64,000 nucleotides of DNA from Conyzicola lurida. Its GTDB lineage: Bacteria > Actinomycetota > Actinomycetes > Actinomycetales > Microbacteriaceae. The notes below the pieces were generated by a model. That model made no database searches, had not been told where the DNA came from, and was given only the letters and a program-made list of their open reading frames with translations. This document shows, piece after piece, positions 19,601 through 28,099 of this stretch (position 1 is its first letter; each line of letters opens with the position of its first letter). The position numbers and the translations under genes are program-made. The stretch lies in NCBI RefSeq assembly GCF_014204935.1, contig NZ_JACHMJ010000001.1, positions 1,612,001-1,676,000 on the forward strand, written 5' to 3'.

Positions 19601-20869
19601 TTAGGCCCGAGCGTCGGAGAGGACGTAGCCCTCTTCGCCGTGGACGACCGTGTCGATGCCGGCCACTTCGTCTTCGCTCTTCACGCGGAAGCCCATCGTC
19701 TTCTCGATGATGAAACCGATGAGGAAGGCGAGCACGAAGGAGTAGACCAGAACCGACAGGGCGGCAATGAGCTGTACCAGCAGCTGGGTGAACTCGCCGC
19801 TGTAGACGAGGCCCGTGCCGTTGGCGAAGAACCCGAGGTACAGGGTTCCGATGAGGCCACCGACGAGGTGGATGCCCACGACGTCGAGCGAGTCGTCGAA
19901 GCCGAGCTTGAACTTGAGGTCGATCGCGAGTGCACAGATGGCACCGGCGACGAGACCCAGGAGGATGGCGTAGCCGGGGGTCAGCGAGCCACACGCGGGG
20001 GTGATGGCAACGAGACCGGCAACCGCACCGGAGGCCGCACCGACGGAGGTGGGCTTGCCGTCCTTGATCTTCTCGACGAGGAGCCAGGCGAGCAGAGCCG
20101 CCGCGGGAGCCGCGATCGTGTTGATGAAGGCCAGAGCCGCGGTGCCGTCTGCAGCGAGCTCGGAGCCGGCGTTGAAGCCGAACCAGCCGAACCAGAGGAG
20201 ACCGGCGCCGAGGAGGACGAACGGCGGGTTGTGGGGAACGCTGACGCCCTTGGCGAAGCCGACGCGCTTGCCCAGCACGAGGGCGAGAGCGAGAGCGGCG
20301 GCACCGGCGTTGATGTGCACGGCGGTTCCACCCGCGAAGTCGATCGTGCCGACGCCGAAGACGTCCTGCAGACCGTGGGTGAGCCATCCGCCGTAGGCGA
20401 AGGTTCCGTCTTCGGCGAGACCGAAGTTGAAGACCCAGCTAGCGACGGGGAAGTAGACGACGGTTGCCCAGACGCCGGCGAAGACCATCCACGCGCCGAA
20501 CTTGGCACGGTCGGCGATTGCACCGGAGACCAGCGCGACGGTGATGATCGCGAAGGTGGCTTGGAAGGCGGCGAACGCGAGCGGCGGGTACGCCGCGCCC
20601 TCGGGGACGTCGACGAGGCTGCTCAGTCCGAGGGCGGTGGTGTCGATCGACCAGGGGGCGACCGTACCTTCCGCGCCGGGGAACGTGATCGCGTAGCCGT
20701 ACAGAACCCACAGAACACCGATAAGTCCCAAAGCGCCGAAGCTCATCATCATCATGCTGATAACGCTCTTGGCCTTGACGAGTCCTCCATAGAAGAACGC
20801 GAGACCAGGGGTCATCAGCAGGACGAGAGCCGCACAGATGAGAATGAAGGCGGTATTGCCTTGATCCAT
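19601..20869 (-). CDS. amt: Ammonium transporter
   Basis: Channel of the Amt/MEP/Rh family that conducts ammonium or ammonia across the membrane. The 422-residue protein has eleven predicted helices, beginning with AFILICAALVLLMTPGLAFFYGG. Family motifs include FYGGLV, the pore His region in DFAGGTAVHINAGAAALALAL and VGIHLVGGLIGTL. Two ATGs compete: 20875 and 20869. GAGAGG at 20877-20882 is only one base from the first but seven from the second, so 20869 (MDQGNTAF) is chosen. No glnK or glnD follows. A GlnR-type box lies about 100 bases upstream. Confidence 0.95.
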   Translation of the reverse strand: MDQGNTAFILICAALVLLMTPGLAFFYGGLVKAKSVISMMMMSFGALGLIGVLWVLYGYAITFPGAEGTVAPWSIDTTALGLSSLVDVPEGAAYPPLAFAAFQATFAIITVALVSGAIADRAKFGAWMVFAGVWATVVYFPVASWVFNFGLAEDGTFAYGGWLTHGLQDVFGVGTIDFAGGTAVHINAGAAALALALVLGKRVGFAKGVSVPHNPPFVLLGAGLLWFGWFGFNAGSELAADGTAALAFINTIAAPAAALLAWLLVEKIKDGKPTSVGAASGAVAGLVAITPACGSLTPGYAILLGLVAGAICALAIDLKFKLGFDDSLDVVGIHLVGGLIGTLYLGFFANGTGLVYSGEFTQLLVQLIAALSVLVYSFVLAFLIGFIIEKTMGFRVKSEDEVAGIDTVVHGEEGYVLSDARA

Positions 20870-20876
20870 TGTCATA

Positions 20877-20882
20877 CCTCTC
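20877..20882 (-). promoter_or_regulatory. Ribosome-binding site deciding the amt start
   Basis: GAGAGG on the minus strand, seven bases before ATG 20869 and only one base before ATG 20875. Its spacing favours the shorter protein. Confidence 0.6.
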
Positions 20883-20969
20883 TTACGTTTGCAAAGGATG
20901 CACCGTCGGGGTAACCGCACGCAGGAGCGATACGGGTCATCCGGTACGCAGCCAGTTTGCTGTGGCCAA

Positions 20970-21007
20970 GTTTCGGGGGCTGTGTTGCCATGTTTCGGTT
21001 GTGTTAC
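20970..21007 (-). promoter_or_regulatory. GlnR-type nitrogen-control box upstream of amt
   Basis: Read on the minus strand: GTAAC, six bases, GAAAC, six bases, ACACA, six bases, GAAAC. This is the a-b-a-b half-site arrangement known for actinobacterial GlnR (GTnAC-n6-GAAAC twice); the third half-site is degenerate, the others match. It lies 101-138 bases before the amt start. The remaining part of 20870-21155 shows no gene. Confidence 0.75.
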
Positions 21008-21155
21008 GCGAATCCCGCGAATGTAAACAACATGTTTCCGACACCTGTCGGGAGCCCGAAGACGCGACGATAAAGTGCGCCGAGAACGCCCAGACGATGC
21101 TGAACTGCCGGCCGAAGCGGCAAAACGTGCGTTTGTCTTCCTCTCGAAGAATGCT

Positions 21156-22175
21156 CTACAAACCCTCGCCCGAGGTCAGTGCGATCATCCGCGAGACCGC
21201 GCGCAGGTATTTCTTGCGGTAACCGCCCGCCAGCATGTCCTCGGCGAAGACCTGGTCGAGTGCCGTGCCGCTCGCGAGGATCGGCACCTGGGCGTCGTAC
21301 AAGCGGTCGATGAACGCGACGAGCCGCAGGGCGTCGGTCTGACTGGTGAGGACGTGCACGTCGGTGAGCGCGACAGCGTCGAGCCCATCGATGAGCGTCA
21401 CGTAACGCGAGGGGTGCACCTTGGCGAGGTGCGCGAGCACGTCGTCGAACCGGTCCACGGTGAGCGCGCCGCGGAAGCTGTCGACGGCCGCCCGCAGCTC
21501 GTCGTCTCCGAGCGTGGTCGCGTGGCCCTCGACGTCGCGGCGCCGGTAGTCGAGACCGTCGATGCGGATCGTGGTGAACTGCGCCGAGAGAGCGTCGATC
21601 TCGCGCAGGAAGTCGGCGGCCGCGAATCGCCCCTCGCCGAGCGCGTTGGGTGGCGTGTTCGAGGTGGCGGCAATGCGGGTGCCGGATGCCGCGAGCTCAC
21701 CGAGCAGCCGGGACATGATCCGCGTGTCCCCCGGGTCGTCCAGCTCGAACTCGTCGATACAGATCAGCGACGCGCCCTTGAGCACGCCGACCGCGCCGGC
21801 GTATCCCAGAGCACCGACAAGCGCCGTGTACTCGATGAACGTGCCGAAGTACTTGCGACCGGGTGCCGCGTGCCAGAGAGAGGCGAGGAGGTGGGTCTTG
21901 CCGACGCCGAAACCGCCGTCGAGGTAGAGGCCGGGCAGGGTGTCGCGGTTGCGGCGGCGCGAGAACAGGCCGCCCGGCTGCCAGGACGCGACGAACGCGA
22001 GGACGGCGGAGACGGCCTCGGCCTGCGACGGGTAGTCGAGATCGGGACGGTAGCTCTCGATCGTGGCGGTGGTGAACTGCCGCGGCGGTACGAGGTGGTT
22101 GACCATCTGTTCGCCGGTGAGGCTCGGCAGCCGGTCGACGAGGTGATCGTGGTGACGTGTCGCGTCGCTGCTCAT
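21156..22175 (-). CDS. zapE: Cell division protein ZapE / AFG1-like ATPase
   Basis: AFG1-family P-loop ATPase; in E. coli ZapE interacts with the division ring, and in mitochondria the homologue aids turnover of respiratory proteins. The 339-residue protein has Walker A GGFGVGKTHLLASLWH (about 87-102), Walker B LICIDEFELDDPGD and the sensor-like AATSNTPPNALGEGRF. ATG 22175 is chosen because AAGG lies 6 bases upstream and the family core begins soon after. Divergent from the sulfurtransferase gene (172-base gap). Confidence 0.88.
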   Translation of the reverse strand: MSSDATRHHDHLVDRLPSLTGEQMVNHLVPPRQFTTATIESYRPDLDYPSQAEAVSAVLAFVASWQPGGLFSRRRNRDTLPGLYLDGGFGVGKTHLLASLWHAAPGRKYFGTFIEYTALVGALGYAGAVGVLKGASLICIDEFELDDPGDTRIMSRLLGELAASGTRIAATSNTPPNALGEGRFAAADFLREIDALSAQFTTIRIDGLDYRRRDVEGHATTLGDDELRAAVDSFRGALTVDRFDDVLAHLAKVHPSRYVTLIDGLDAVALTDVHVLTSQTDALRLVAFIDRLYDAQVPILASGTALDQVFAEDMLAGGYRKKYLRAVSRMIALTSGEGL

Positions 22176-22347
22176 GGCCGCCTTGCTGTATCGGGACAAT
22201 CGATAGAGGAAACTGTGTCGAAGTCTTACACCCGGCCAGCGCGTTCCAGAACGAGTGCGTATCGTCGAGGTCGCGGCGGCTCGGCTTTCCAGCCTAGACC
22301 GCCCGCCGCACAGGATTTTCGCGAGCGAGACCCACACAGGAGGACCC

Positions 22348-23250
22348 ATGGCAGTCGAAACCGACCAGAACCCGAGATTCGCGGAGTACGCCCACCCGGA
22401 ACGCCTCGTCAGCGGCGACTGGGTCGAGGCCAACCTCGACAACCCCGACGTCGTCGTCGTGGAATCCGACGAAGACGTGCTGCTCTACGAAACCGGCCAC
22501 ATCCGCGGCGCGGTCAAGATCGACTGGCACACCGACCTCAACGACCCGGTGGAACGCGACTACATCGACGGCGCCGCGTTCGCCGCGCTGCTCGGATCCA
22601 AGGGCATCTCGCGTGACACCACCGTGGTCATCTACGGCGACAAGAACAACTGGTGGGCGGCCTACGCCCTGTGGGTCTTCACCCTGTTCGGCCACGCCGA
22701 CGTCCGCCTGCTCGACGGCGGGCGTGCGAAGTGGGAGGCGGAGGGCCGCGAGTACACGACCGACGCCGAGTCGGCGGAGACCGTCGAGTACCCCGTGGTC
22801 GAGCGTGACGACTCCGCGATCCGCGCCTACAAGGAGGACGTGCTCGCGCACTTCGGCAACCCGCTCATCGACGTGCGTTCCCCCGAGGAGTTCAGCGGCG
22901 ACCGCACCACCGCGCCCGCCTACCCCGAAGAGGGAACCCTCCGCGCCGGGCACATCCCGAGCGCCCAGAACGTGCCGTGGGGCAAGGCAGCGGCGGAGGA
23001 CGGCACCTTCCGTCCGCTCGCCGAGCTGAACGCGCTGTACCGCGACGGTGCCGGCCTCGCCGACGGTGATAACGTGATCGCGTATTGCCGAATCGGTGAG
23101 CGCTCGAGCCACACCTGGTTCGTGCTCACCCACCTTCTGGGCTTCGAAGGGGTCCGCAACTATGACGGGTCATGGACCGAGTGGGGTAGCGCGGTGCGCG
23201 TCCCCATCGTCAAGGGTGCGGAACCCGGCGTCGCCCCCGCACCACGCTAG
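22348..23250 (+). CDS. sseA: Thiosulfate/3-mercaptopyruvate sulfurtransferase (tandem rhodanese)
   Basis: Two rhodanese domains in 300 residues; the enzyme moves sulfane sulfur from thiosulfate or mercaptopyruvate to an acceptor. The first, inactive domain contains [17 protein letters not shown]; the second carries the catalytic loop [16 protein letters not shown] (Cys near 251), whose CRIGERS wording is the thiosulfate sulfurtransferase type. AGGAGG lies 5 bases before ATG 22348. An 8-base gap links it to sufE, so the two are very probably co-transcribed. Confidence 0.93.
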   Translation: MAVETDQNPRFAEYAHPERLVSGDWVEANLDNPDVVVVESDEDVLLYETGHIRGAVKIDWHTDLNDPVERDYIDGAAFAALLGSKGISRDTTVVIYGDKNNWWAAYALWVFTLFGHADVRLLDGGRAKWEAEGREYTTDAESAETVEYPVVERDDSAIRAYKEDVLAHFGNPLIDVRSPEEFSGDRTTAPAYPEEGTLRAGHIPSAQNVPWGKAAAEDGTFRPLAELNALYRDGAGLADGDNVIAYCRIGERSSHTWFVLTHLLGFEGVRNYDGSWTEWGSAVRVPIVKGAEPGVAPAPR

Positions 23251-23258
23251 GGGAACCG

Positions 23259-23696
23259 ATGACTGAGCCTCTTCCCGACGCTCTCGAACAGATCAAGACG
23301 GACTTCCGCGAGCTCGGGCTCAAGGACCGCCTTCAGCTGCTGCTCGAGTTCTCGAACGAGCTGCCCGAGCTGCCCGCGCACTATCTGGAGCACCCGGATC
23401 TCCTCGAGCGCGTGGAAGAGTGCCAGTCGCCCGTCTTCATCTTCGTGGAGGTGGACGACAGCGATGTCGTCCACCTGTTCGCGACCGCTCCGAAGGAGTC
23501 GCCCACGACCCGCGGGTTCGCGTCCATTCTCGTGCAGGGCCTGGCCGGGCTGACCGTGGCGGAGGTGCTCGCCGTGCCCGACGACTACCCCTCCGACCTC
23601 GGGCTCACCGAGGCCGTGAGCCCGCTCCGCATCCGCGGCATGACGGCGCTGCTCGGCCGCACCAAGCGGCAGGTCCGCGAGAAGATCGCCGCGTAG
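23259..23696 (+). CDS. sufE: SufE-family sulfur acceptor protein
   Basis: A 145-residue SufE-like protein. SufE accepts persulfide sulfur from a cysteine desulfurase and hands it to Fe-S cluster assembly. The acceptor cysteine is Cys55 in EECQSPVFIF, and GFASILVQGLAGLTVAEVL and MRTRGM-like RIRGMTALLGRTKRQV match the family. It is paired with a rhodanese gene rather than with sufS, a common arrangement in actinobacteria, suggesting that it draws sulfur from SseA. Its stop is directly next to the stop of the opposing hydrolase gene. Confidence 0.9.
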   Translation: MTEPLPDALEQIKTDFRELGLKDRLQLLLEFSNELPELPAHYLEHPDLLERVEECQSPVFIFVEVDDSDVVHLFATAPKESPTTRGFASILVQGLAGLTVAEVLAVPDDYPSDLGLTEAVSPLRIRGMTALLGRTKRQVREKIAA

Positions 23697-24920
23697 CTAC
23701 TCGACGTCGTCCGTTGCCTCGGTCGAGATCGTCATCAGGAACGCCGCGATGTCGAGGTTCCAGCGTGGGGCGTCATAGTTCCAGAGCTTGGTGTGCCTCG
23801 CGACCGCGAACGCGTCGAACGTGACGATGTCGGGCCGGGCGTCGGCGAGTGCGTGGGACGACGTGGCGGGGACGTACCCGTCGTCGTCGCTGTGCATCAG
23901 CAGGATCGGCTGCACCAGCTCGTCGGCCCGTGCGACGAAGTCGAGACGGCGCAGGTCGATCGACTCGGCCTGACCCGTGAGCCGTCGCCCCCACGTGTTG
24001 CCAATGACGGCGAGGACCGCCTTGCTGGCCGCGACGGGCAGGCGCATCTCCGCGCCCTGGAAGCCGAGCACACTCGCCCAGTCGATGACCGGCGAATCCA
24101 GCACGATTCCCCGGATCAGATCCGCGTGGAGCGACCGCGTCGCGGTCTGCAGAACGATCGCCCCGCCCATCGACCAGCCCATCAGCACGATGTCCGTGGC
24201 GCCGCGCTGTCGCGCGAACCTGATGGCCGCGTCGACGTCGCGCCATTCGACGTCGCCGAGTCCGTAGCGGTTGTCCTCGCTGCCCGGAGCGTCCCCGTCG
24301 TTGCGGTACGAGACCAGAAGAGAGGTGTAGCCCGCCTCCCGGAACACGGGCACGGCCCGGAGCGTCTCTGACCGGCGCACGGCCCGTCCGTGGACCTGGA
24401 TCACCCAGCGTCCCGTCTCCTCTTCCGCCGGGATCAGCCACGCGGGGGCGGCTCCGAGTTCGGTGTCGATCGCGACATCCTCGAATTCGTAGCCGAGCTC
24501 TTTCGGACCCAGGTAGTACCAGCCGCTGAGCCGTGCCTTGGCGCCGGCACCCAGCACGCCGAAGTCCACCGAGGTGAGCTCGCGGGTGACGGTGGTGGCC
24601 GTGCTGTCGACGATCGCCCCGATGCGGGCGTGGCCGTCGCCGCCGTCGAACCAGAGACCGTACCGACCGGGCAGGAGCGAGTCCTTCGTCGCCGTCACCG
24701 TGATCGTCGACGGTGCCACCGCGAGGACGCGCAGGTCCTCGTCCTTCGTGCGGGGCGGTGTGACGACCTGTCGGGCCACTTTCACCGTGAGGGCGGCGGC
24801 TGCCACCGAAGCGAGCGCGGCTGCGCCGACGACCCCGAGTGCGGCGATCCCGACGATGCGGCCCGCTATCGAGTCAGGTTGCTGTGATGTCGCGATGGAA
24901 TGCTCCTGACGATTGCGCAC
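23697..24920 (-). CDS. Alpha/beta hydrolase with N-terminal membrane anchor
   Basis: A 407-residue serine hydrolase. A hydrophobic helix at about 19-48 (IVGIAALGVVGAAALASVAA) suggests a membrane anchor, followed by a beta-rich segment (80-170). The hydrolase domain has the nucleophile elbow VLMGWSMGGAIVLQTA (Ser near 248), LLMHSDDDGYVPATSS with the acid and ARHTKLWNYD with the catalytic His. Substrate unknown. GTG start at 24920 with no clear ribosome-binding site; a start a few codons further in cannot be excluded. Confidence 0.8.
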   Translation of the reverse strand: MRNRQEHSIATSQQPDSIAGRIVGIAALGVVGAAALASVAAAALTVKVARQVVTPPRTKDEDLRVLAVAPSTITVTATKDSLLPGRYGLWFDGGDGHARIGAIVDSTATTVTRELTSVDFGVLGAGAKARLSGWYYLGPKELGYEFEDVAIDTELGAAPAWLIPAEEETGRWVIQVHGRAVRRSETLRAVPVFREAGYTSLLVSYRNDGDAPGSEDNRYGLGDVEWRDVDAAIRFARQRGATDIVLMGWSMGGAIVLQTATRSLHADLIRGIVLDSPVIDWASVLGFQGAEMRLPVAASKAVLAVIGNTWGRRLTGQAESIDLRRLDFVARADELVQPILLMHSDDDGYVPATSSHALADARPDIVTFDAFAVARHTKLWNYDAPRWNLDIAAFLMTISTEATDDVE

Positions 24921-24974
24921 GAGGCGGCGGCGTGCCTTCGCCTCAAAAATACCAAGAAAGCCTAATCTTCTGGT

Positions 24975-25571
24975 GTGCCCGACACACTCTCAGGAAACCC
25001 GGTCCCGGCGGACTTCGCAGCCGCCCTCGAGGCCGTTCGACGTGCACAGACCCGTGCCGAGCTCGTCGTGACCGAAATCCCGGCTCCTACCGGGTTGGCC
25101 CCGTGGTCGATCGCGCTCGCCGCCGACGTGCGGCCGTCACAGCACTCGACGGACTCCGACTACGGCACCGGTCGCTTCATCCTGCTCTACGACCCGTCGG
25201 CTCCTGAGGCGTGGGGCGGCGTCTTCCGCATCGTCTGTTTCGCGCAGGCCCCGCTCGAGACCGACATCGGACTCGACCCCTTCCTGGCCAGCGTCGCCTG
25301 GTCGTGGCTGGTCGACGCCCTCGACTCCCGCGACGCCCGCTATACCGCCGCCGCGGGCACTGCGACCCGCATCCTCTCGAGCGGCTTCGGCGAGCTCGAG
25401 GAACAGGGCGACGGCGCTCAGATCGAACTGCGCGCCTCCTGGACTCCGCTCGACCACGATGTGACCACACATGTGGAAGGCTGGAGCGAACTATTGTGCA
25501 TGCTGGCCGGCTTCCCGCCGACAGCCGAAGGAGTGAGCGTGTTGTCAACTCGTCGAGCGTCGCGTGAGTAA
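24975..25571 (+). CDS. DUF3000 domain-containing protein
   Basis: A 198-residue soluble protein of the actinobacterial DUF3000 family, which almost always precedes the RNase D gene. Conserved pieces are FAAALEAVRRAQTRAEL near the start, SDYGTGRFILLYDPSAPEAW and ASWTPLDHDVTTHVEGWSEL. Function is unknown. Start at GTG 24975 (MPDTLS). Its 3' end overlaps the RNase D gene by 8 bases, indicating coupled translation. Confidence 0.88.
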   Translation: MPDTLSGNPVPADFAAALEAVRRAQTRAELVVTEIPAPTGLAPWSIALAADVRPSQHSTDSDYGTGRFILLYDPSAPEAWGGVFRIVCFAQAPLETDIGLDPFLASVAWSWLVDALDSRDARYTAAAGTATRILSSGFGELEEQGDGAQIELRASWTPLDHDVTTHVEGWSELLCMLAGFPPTAEGVSVLSTRRASRE

Positions 25572-26820
25572 CGAGACCGAAGAAACCGTCGTCTCGAGCA
25601 CGGAGCCCGCCGTCCAGGCACCGCACACCGTCGTCGACGTCATCGCGACGCGCGAGGAGTACCTCGCCGCCGTCGACGCGATCGCCGCCGGACACGGCCC
25701 GATCGGCATCGACGCCGAGCGCGCCAGCGGGTACCGCTACTCGCAGCGCGCCTATCTCATCCAGATCTACCGCCGCGGTGCCGGAACCTTCCTCTTCGAC
25801 CCGCCCGCGATCGGCGACTTCAGCGAGCTGAACGACGCGATCAAGGACGAAGAGTGGATCCTGCACGCGGCGAGCCAGGACCTCACCTGCCTGCGCGAGA
25901 TCGGCCTGAATCCCACCCGCATCTACGACACCGAGCTCGCCGCGCGCCTCGCCGGCCTCCCCCGCGTGGGACTCGGGACCGTCGTCGAAGAGCTGCTCGG
26001 CATCCACCTGGCCAAGGAACACTCCGCGGCCGACTGGTCCACCCGGCCGCTCCCCCAGGCCTGGCTCGTCTACGCCGCCCTCGACGTCGAGCTGCTGCCC
26101 GACCTCCGCGAGAAGATGGGCGAACTGCTCGAGGCCGACGGAAAGACGTTCATCGCCGACCAGGAGTTCGCCTCCGTCGCCCTGCGCGACTTCACGATCG
26201 TGCGGGTCGAACCGTGGCGCCGCCTCAGCGGCCTCGCCTCCATCCGTGGACAGCGCGGCCTCGCCGTCGCCCGCGAACTCTGGGAGGCCCGCGACGAGTA
26301 CGCCCGCGAGATCGACACGGCGCCCGGCCGTCTGGTCCCGGATGCCGCACTGACGGCGGCCGCCAAGGCGCTGCCCGCGACCAAGCGCGAGCTGTCGGCG
26401 ATCAAGGAGTTCACCGGCCGCGCGAGCCGCTCGCAGCTCGACCGCTGGTGGGCCGCCATCGAACGCGGCGTCGCCACGACCGATCTGCCCGCCACCCGCG
26501 CACCCGGAGAGTCGATCCCCGCTCCGCGCATCTGGTCGGACCGCAACCCCGAGGCCGACAAGCGACTGAAGGCGGCGCGGGCCTCGCTCACCGAGCTGTC
26601 GGAGTTCTTCCACATCCCATTGGAGAACCTGCTGACGCCCGACACGCTGCGCCGACTGGCCTGGTCTCCGCCCGCGGAGCTCTCCGTCGAGTCCATCTCC
26701 GCGGCGCTCGCCGAATCCGGCGCTCGGCCGTGGCAGATTGACGCAACCGCACAGAAGATCCTCGTTGCCTTTGTCGAAGCCAGCCAAAGCATCGAAGCAC
26801 CCGAGGAACCCGCTTCGTAG
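25564..26820 (+). CDS. rnd: HRDC-domain ribonuclease D
   Basis: 3'-5' exoribonuclease of the DEDD superfamily, expected to act on stable RNA 3' ends. The 418-residue protein has the exonuclease domain with IGIDAERASGYRYSQRAYLI (first acidic pair), LHAASQDLTCLREIGL and the DEDDy-type YAALDVELLPDL, then an HRDC domain around residues 218-300 (RGQRGLAVARELWEARDEYA) and a helical C-terminal part. Tightly linked to DUF3000 upstream. Confidence 0.93.
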   Translation: MSNETEETVVSSTEPAVQAPHTVVDVIATREEYLAAVDAIAAGHGPIGIDAERASGYRYSQRAYLIQIYRRGAGTFLFDPPAIGDFSELNDAIKDEEWILHAASQDLTCLREIGLNPTRIYDTELAARLAGLPRVGLGTVVEELLGIHLAKEHSAADWSTRPLPQAWLVYAALDVELLPDLREKMGELLEADGKTFIADQEFASVALRDFTIVRVEPWRRLSGLASIRGQRGLAVARELWEARDEYAREIDTAPGRLVPDAALTAAAKALPATKRELSAIKEFTGRASRSQLDRWWAAIERGVATTDLPATRAPGESIPAPRIWSDRNPEADKRLKAARASLTELSEFFHIPLENLLTPDTLRRLAWSPPAELSVESISAALAESGARPWQIDATAQKILVAFVEASQSIEAPEEPAS

Positions 26821-26893
26821 AAACAATCAACGGATTCTCCGGCAAAATCGGCCCCACGTAGTATCGACAACACGTTCAAGTGTTGGAGGCAAA

Positions 26894-28099
26894 GTGGCCG
26901 AGAAAGCTGAAGTCGTCTTCGTCGACGGGGTCCGTACCCCGTTCGGTCGAGCCGGCGAAAAGGGTATGTTCTGGCAGACCCGTGCGGACGATCTCGTGGT
27001 GAAAGCCATGATCGGACTCATGGAGAGGAACCCGACCCTTCCCCCCGACCGCGTCGACGACGTGGCGATCGCTGCAACCACCCAGACGGGCGACCAGGGT
27101 CTCACCCTCGGCCGCACCGCGGCGCTGCTCGCCGGGCTGCCGAAGTCGGTGCCCGGCTACGCGATCGACCGCATGTGCGCGGGTGCCATGACCAGCGTCA
27201 CGACGATCGCCGGCGCCATCGCCTTCGGCGCGTACGACGTCGCCATCGCCGGCGGCGTGGAGCACATGGGCCGCCACCCGATGGGATTCGGCGCCGACCC
27301 CAACCCGCGGTTCCTCTCGGAGAAGCTCGTCAGCGGCGAAGCGCTGAACATGGGCAACACCGCCGAGCGCATCCACGACCGGTTCCCGCAGCTGACGAAG
27401 GAACGCTCCGACCGCTTCGCGATGCGCAGCCAGCAGAAGGCGTTCGCCGCCTACGAGAACGGCAAGCTGCAGCCCGACCTCATCCCCGTCGCCACCCGCA
27501 CGGAGTCCGGCTGGGGCCTCGCCACCCGCGACGAGGCCCTGCGCCCCGAGACGACGATGGAGGGGCTCGCCGCCCTGAAGACGCCGTTCCGCCCGCACGG
27601 TCGCGTGACCGCCGGCAACTCGTCGGGCCTCAACGACGGTGCCACGGCAAGCCTCCTTGCCAGTGCGGATGCCGCGAAGGAACTCGGCCTCACGACCAAG
27701 ATGCGCATGGTGAGCTTCGCGTTCGCCGGCGTCGAGCCCGAGATCATGGGCATCGGCCCCGTGCCGTCGACCGAGAAGGCCCTCCGCAAGGCGGGGCTGA
27801 CCATCGACGACATCGGCCTGTTCGAGCTCAACGAGGCGTTCGCGGTGCAGGTGCTGTCGCTGCTCGACCACTTCGGCATCGACGACGAGGACCCCCGGGT
27901 CAACCAGTGGGGCGGTGCCATCGCCATCGGACACCCGCTCGCGTCATCCGGTGTTCGTCTGATGATCCAGCTCGCGGCCCAGTTCGCCGAGCGTCCCGAC
28001 GTGCGTTACGGCCTCACCGCGATGTGCATCGGCCTCGGCCAGGGCGGCAGCGTCATCTGGGAGAACCCGCACTACACGGGAAAGAAGGGCAAGAAGTAA
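26894..28099 (+). CDS. fadA: Acetyl-CoA acyltransferase (beta-oxidation thiolase)
   Basis: Splits 3-ketoacyl-CoA with CoA in the last step of fatty-acid oxidation. The 401-residue protein has the nucleophile Cys95 in IDRMCAGAMTSV, GGVEHMGRHPMGF, and the C-terminal NEAFAVQVL, GGAIAIGHPLASSGVR and MCIGLGQGGS motifs with the catalytic His and Cys. GTG 26894 is chosen because GGAGG lies 4 bases upstream and MAEKAEVVFVDGVRTPFG fits the family. Its TAA overlaps the ATG of fadB (TAATG). Confidence 0.95.
   Translation: MAEKAEVVFVDGVRTPFGRAGEKGMFWQTRADDLVVKAMIGLMERNPTLPPDRVDDVAIAATTQTGDQGLTLGRTAALLAGLPKSVPGYAIDRMCAGAMTSVTTIAGAIAFGAYDVAIAGGVEHMGRHPMGFGADPNPRFLSEKLVSGEALNMGNTAERIHDRFPQLTKERSDRFAMRSQQKAFAAYENGKLQPDLIPVATRTESGWGLATRDEALRPETTMEGLAALKTPFRPHGRVTAGNSSGLNDGATASLLASADAAKELGLTTKMRMVSFAFAGVEPEIMGIGPVPSTEKALRKAGLTIDDIGLFELNEAFAVQVLSLLDHFGIDDEDPRVNQWGGAIAIGHPLASSGVRLMIQLAAQFAERPDVRYGLTAMCIGLGQGGSVIWENPHYTGKKGKK

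Noticed and set aside
27175-28098. A long plus-strand frame running into fadB
   Set aside because: The upstream part is an out-of-frame shadow of fadA. The real fadB start is ATG 28099 in the TAATG overlap.
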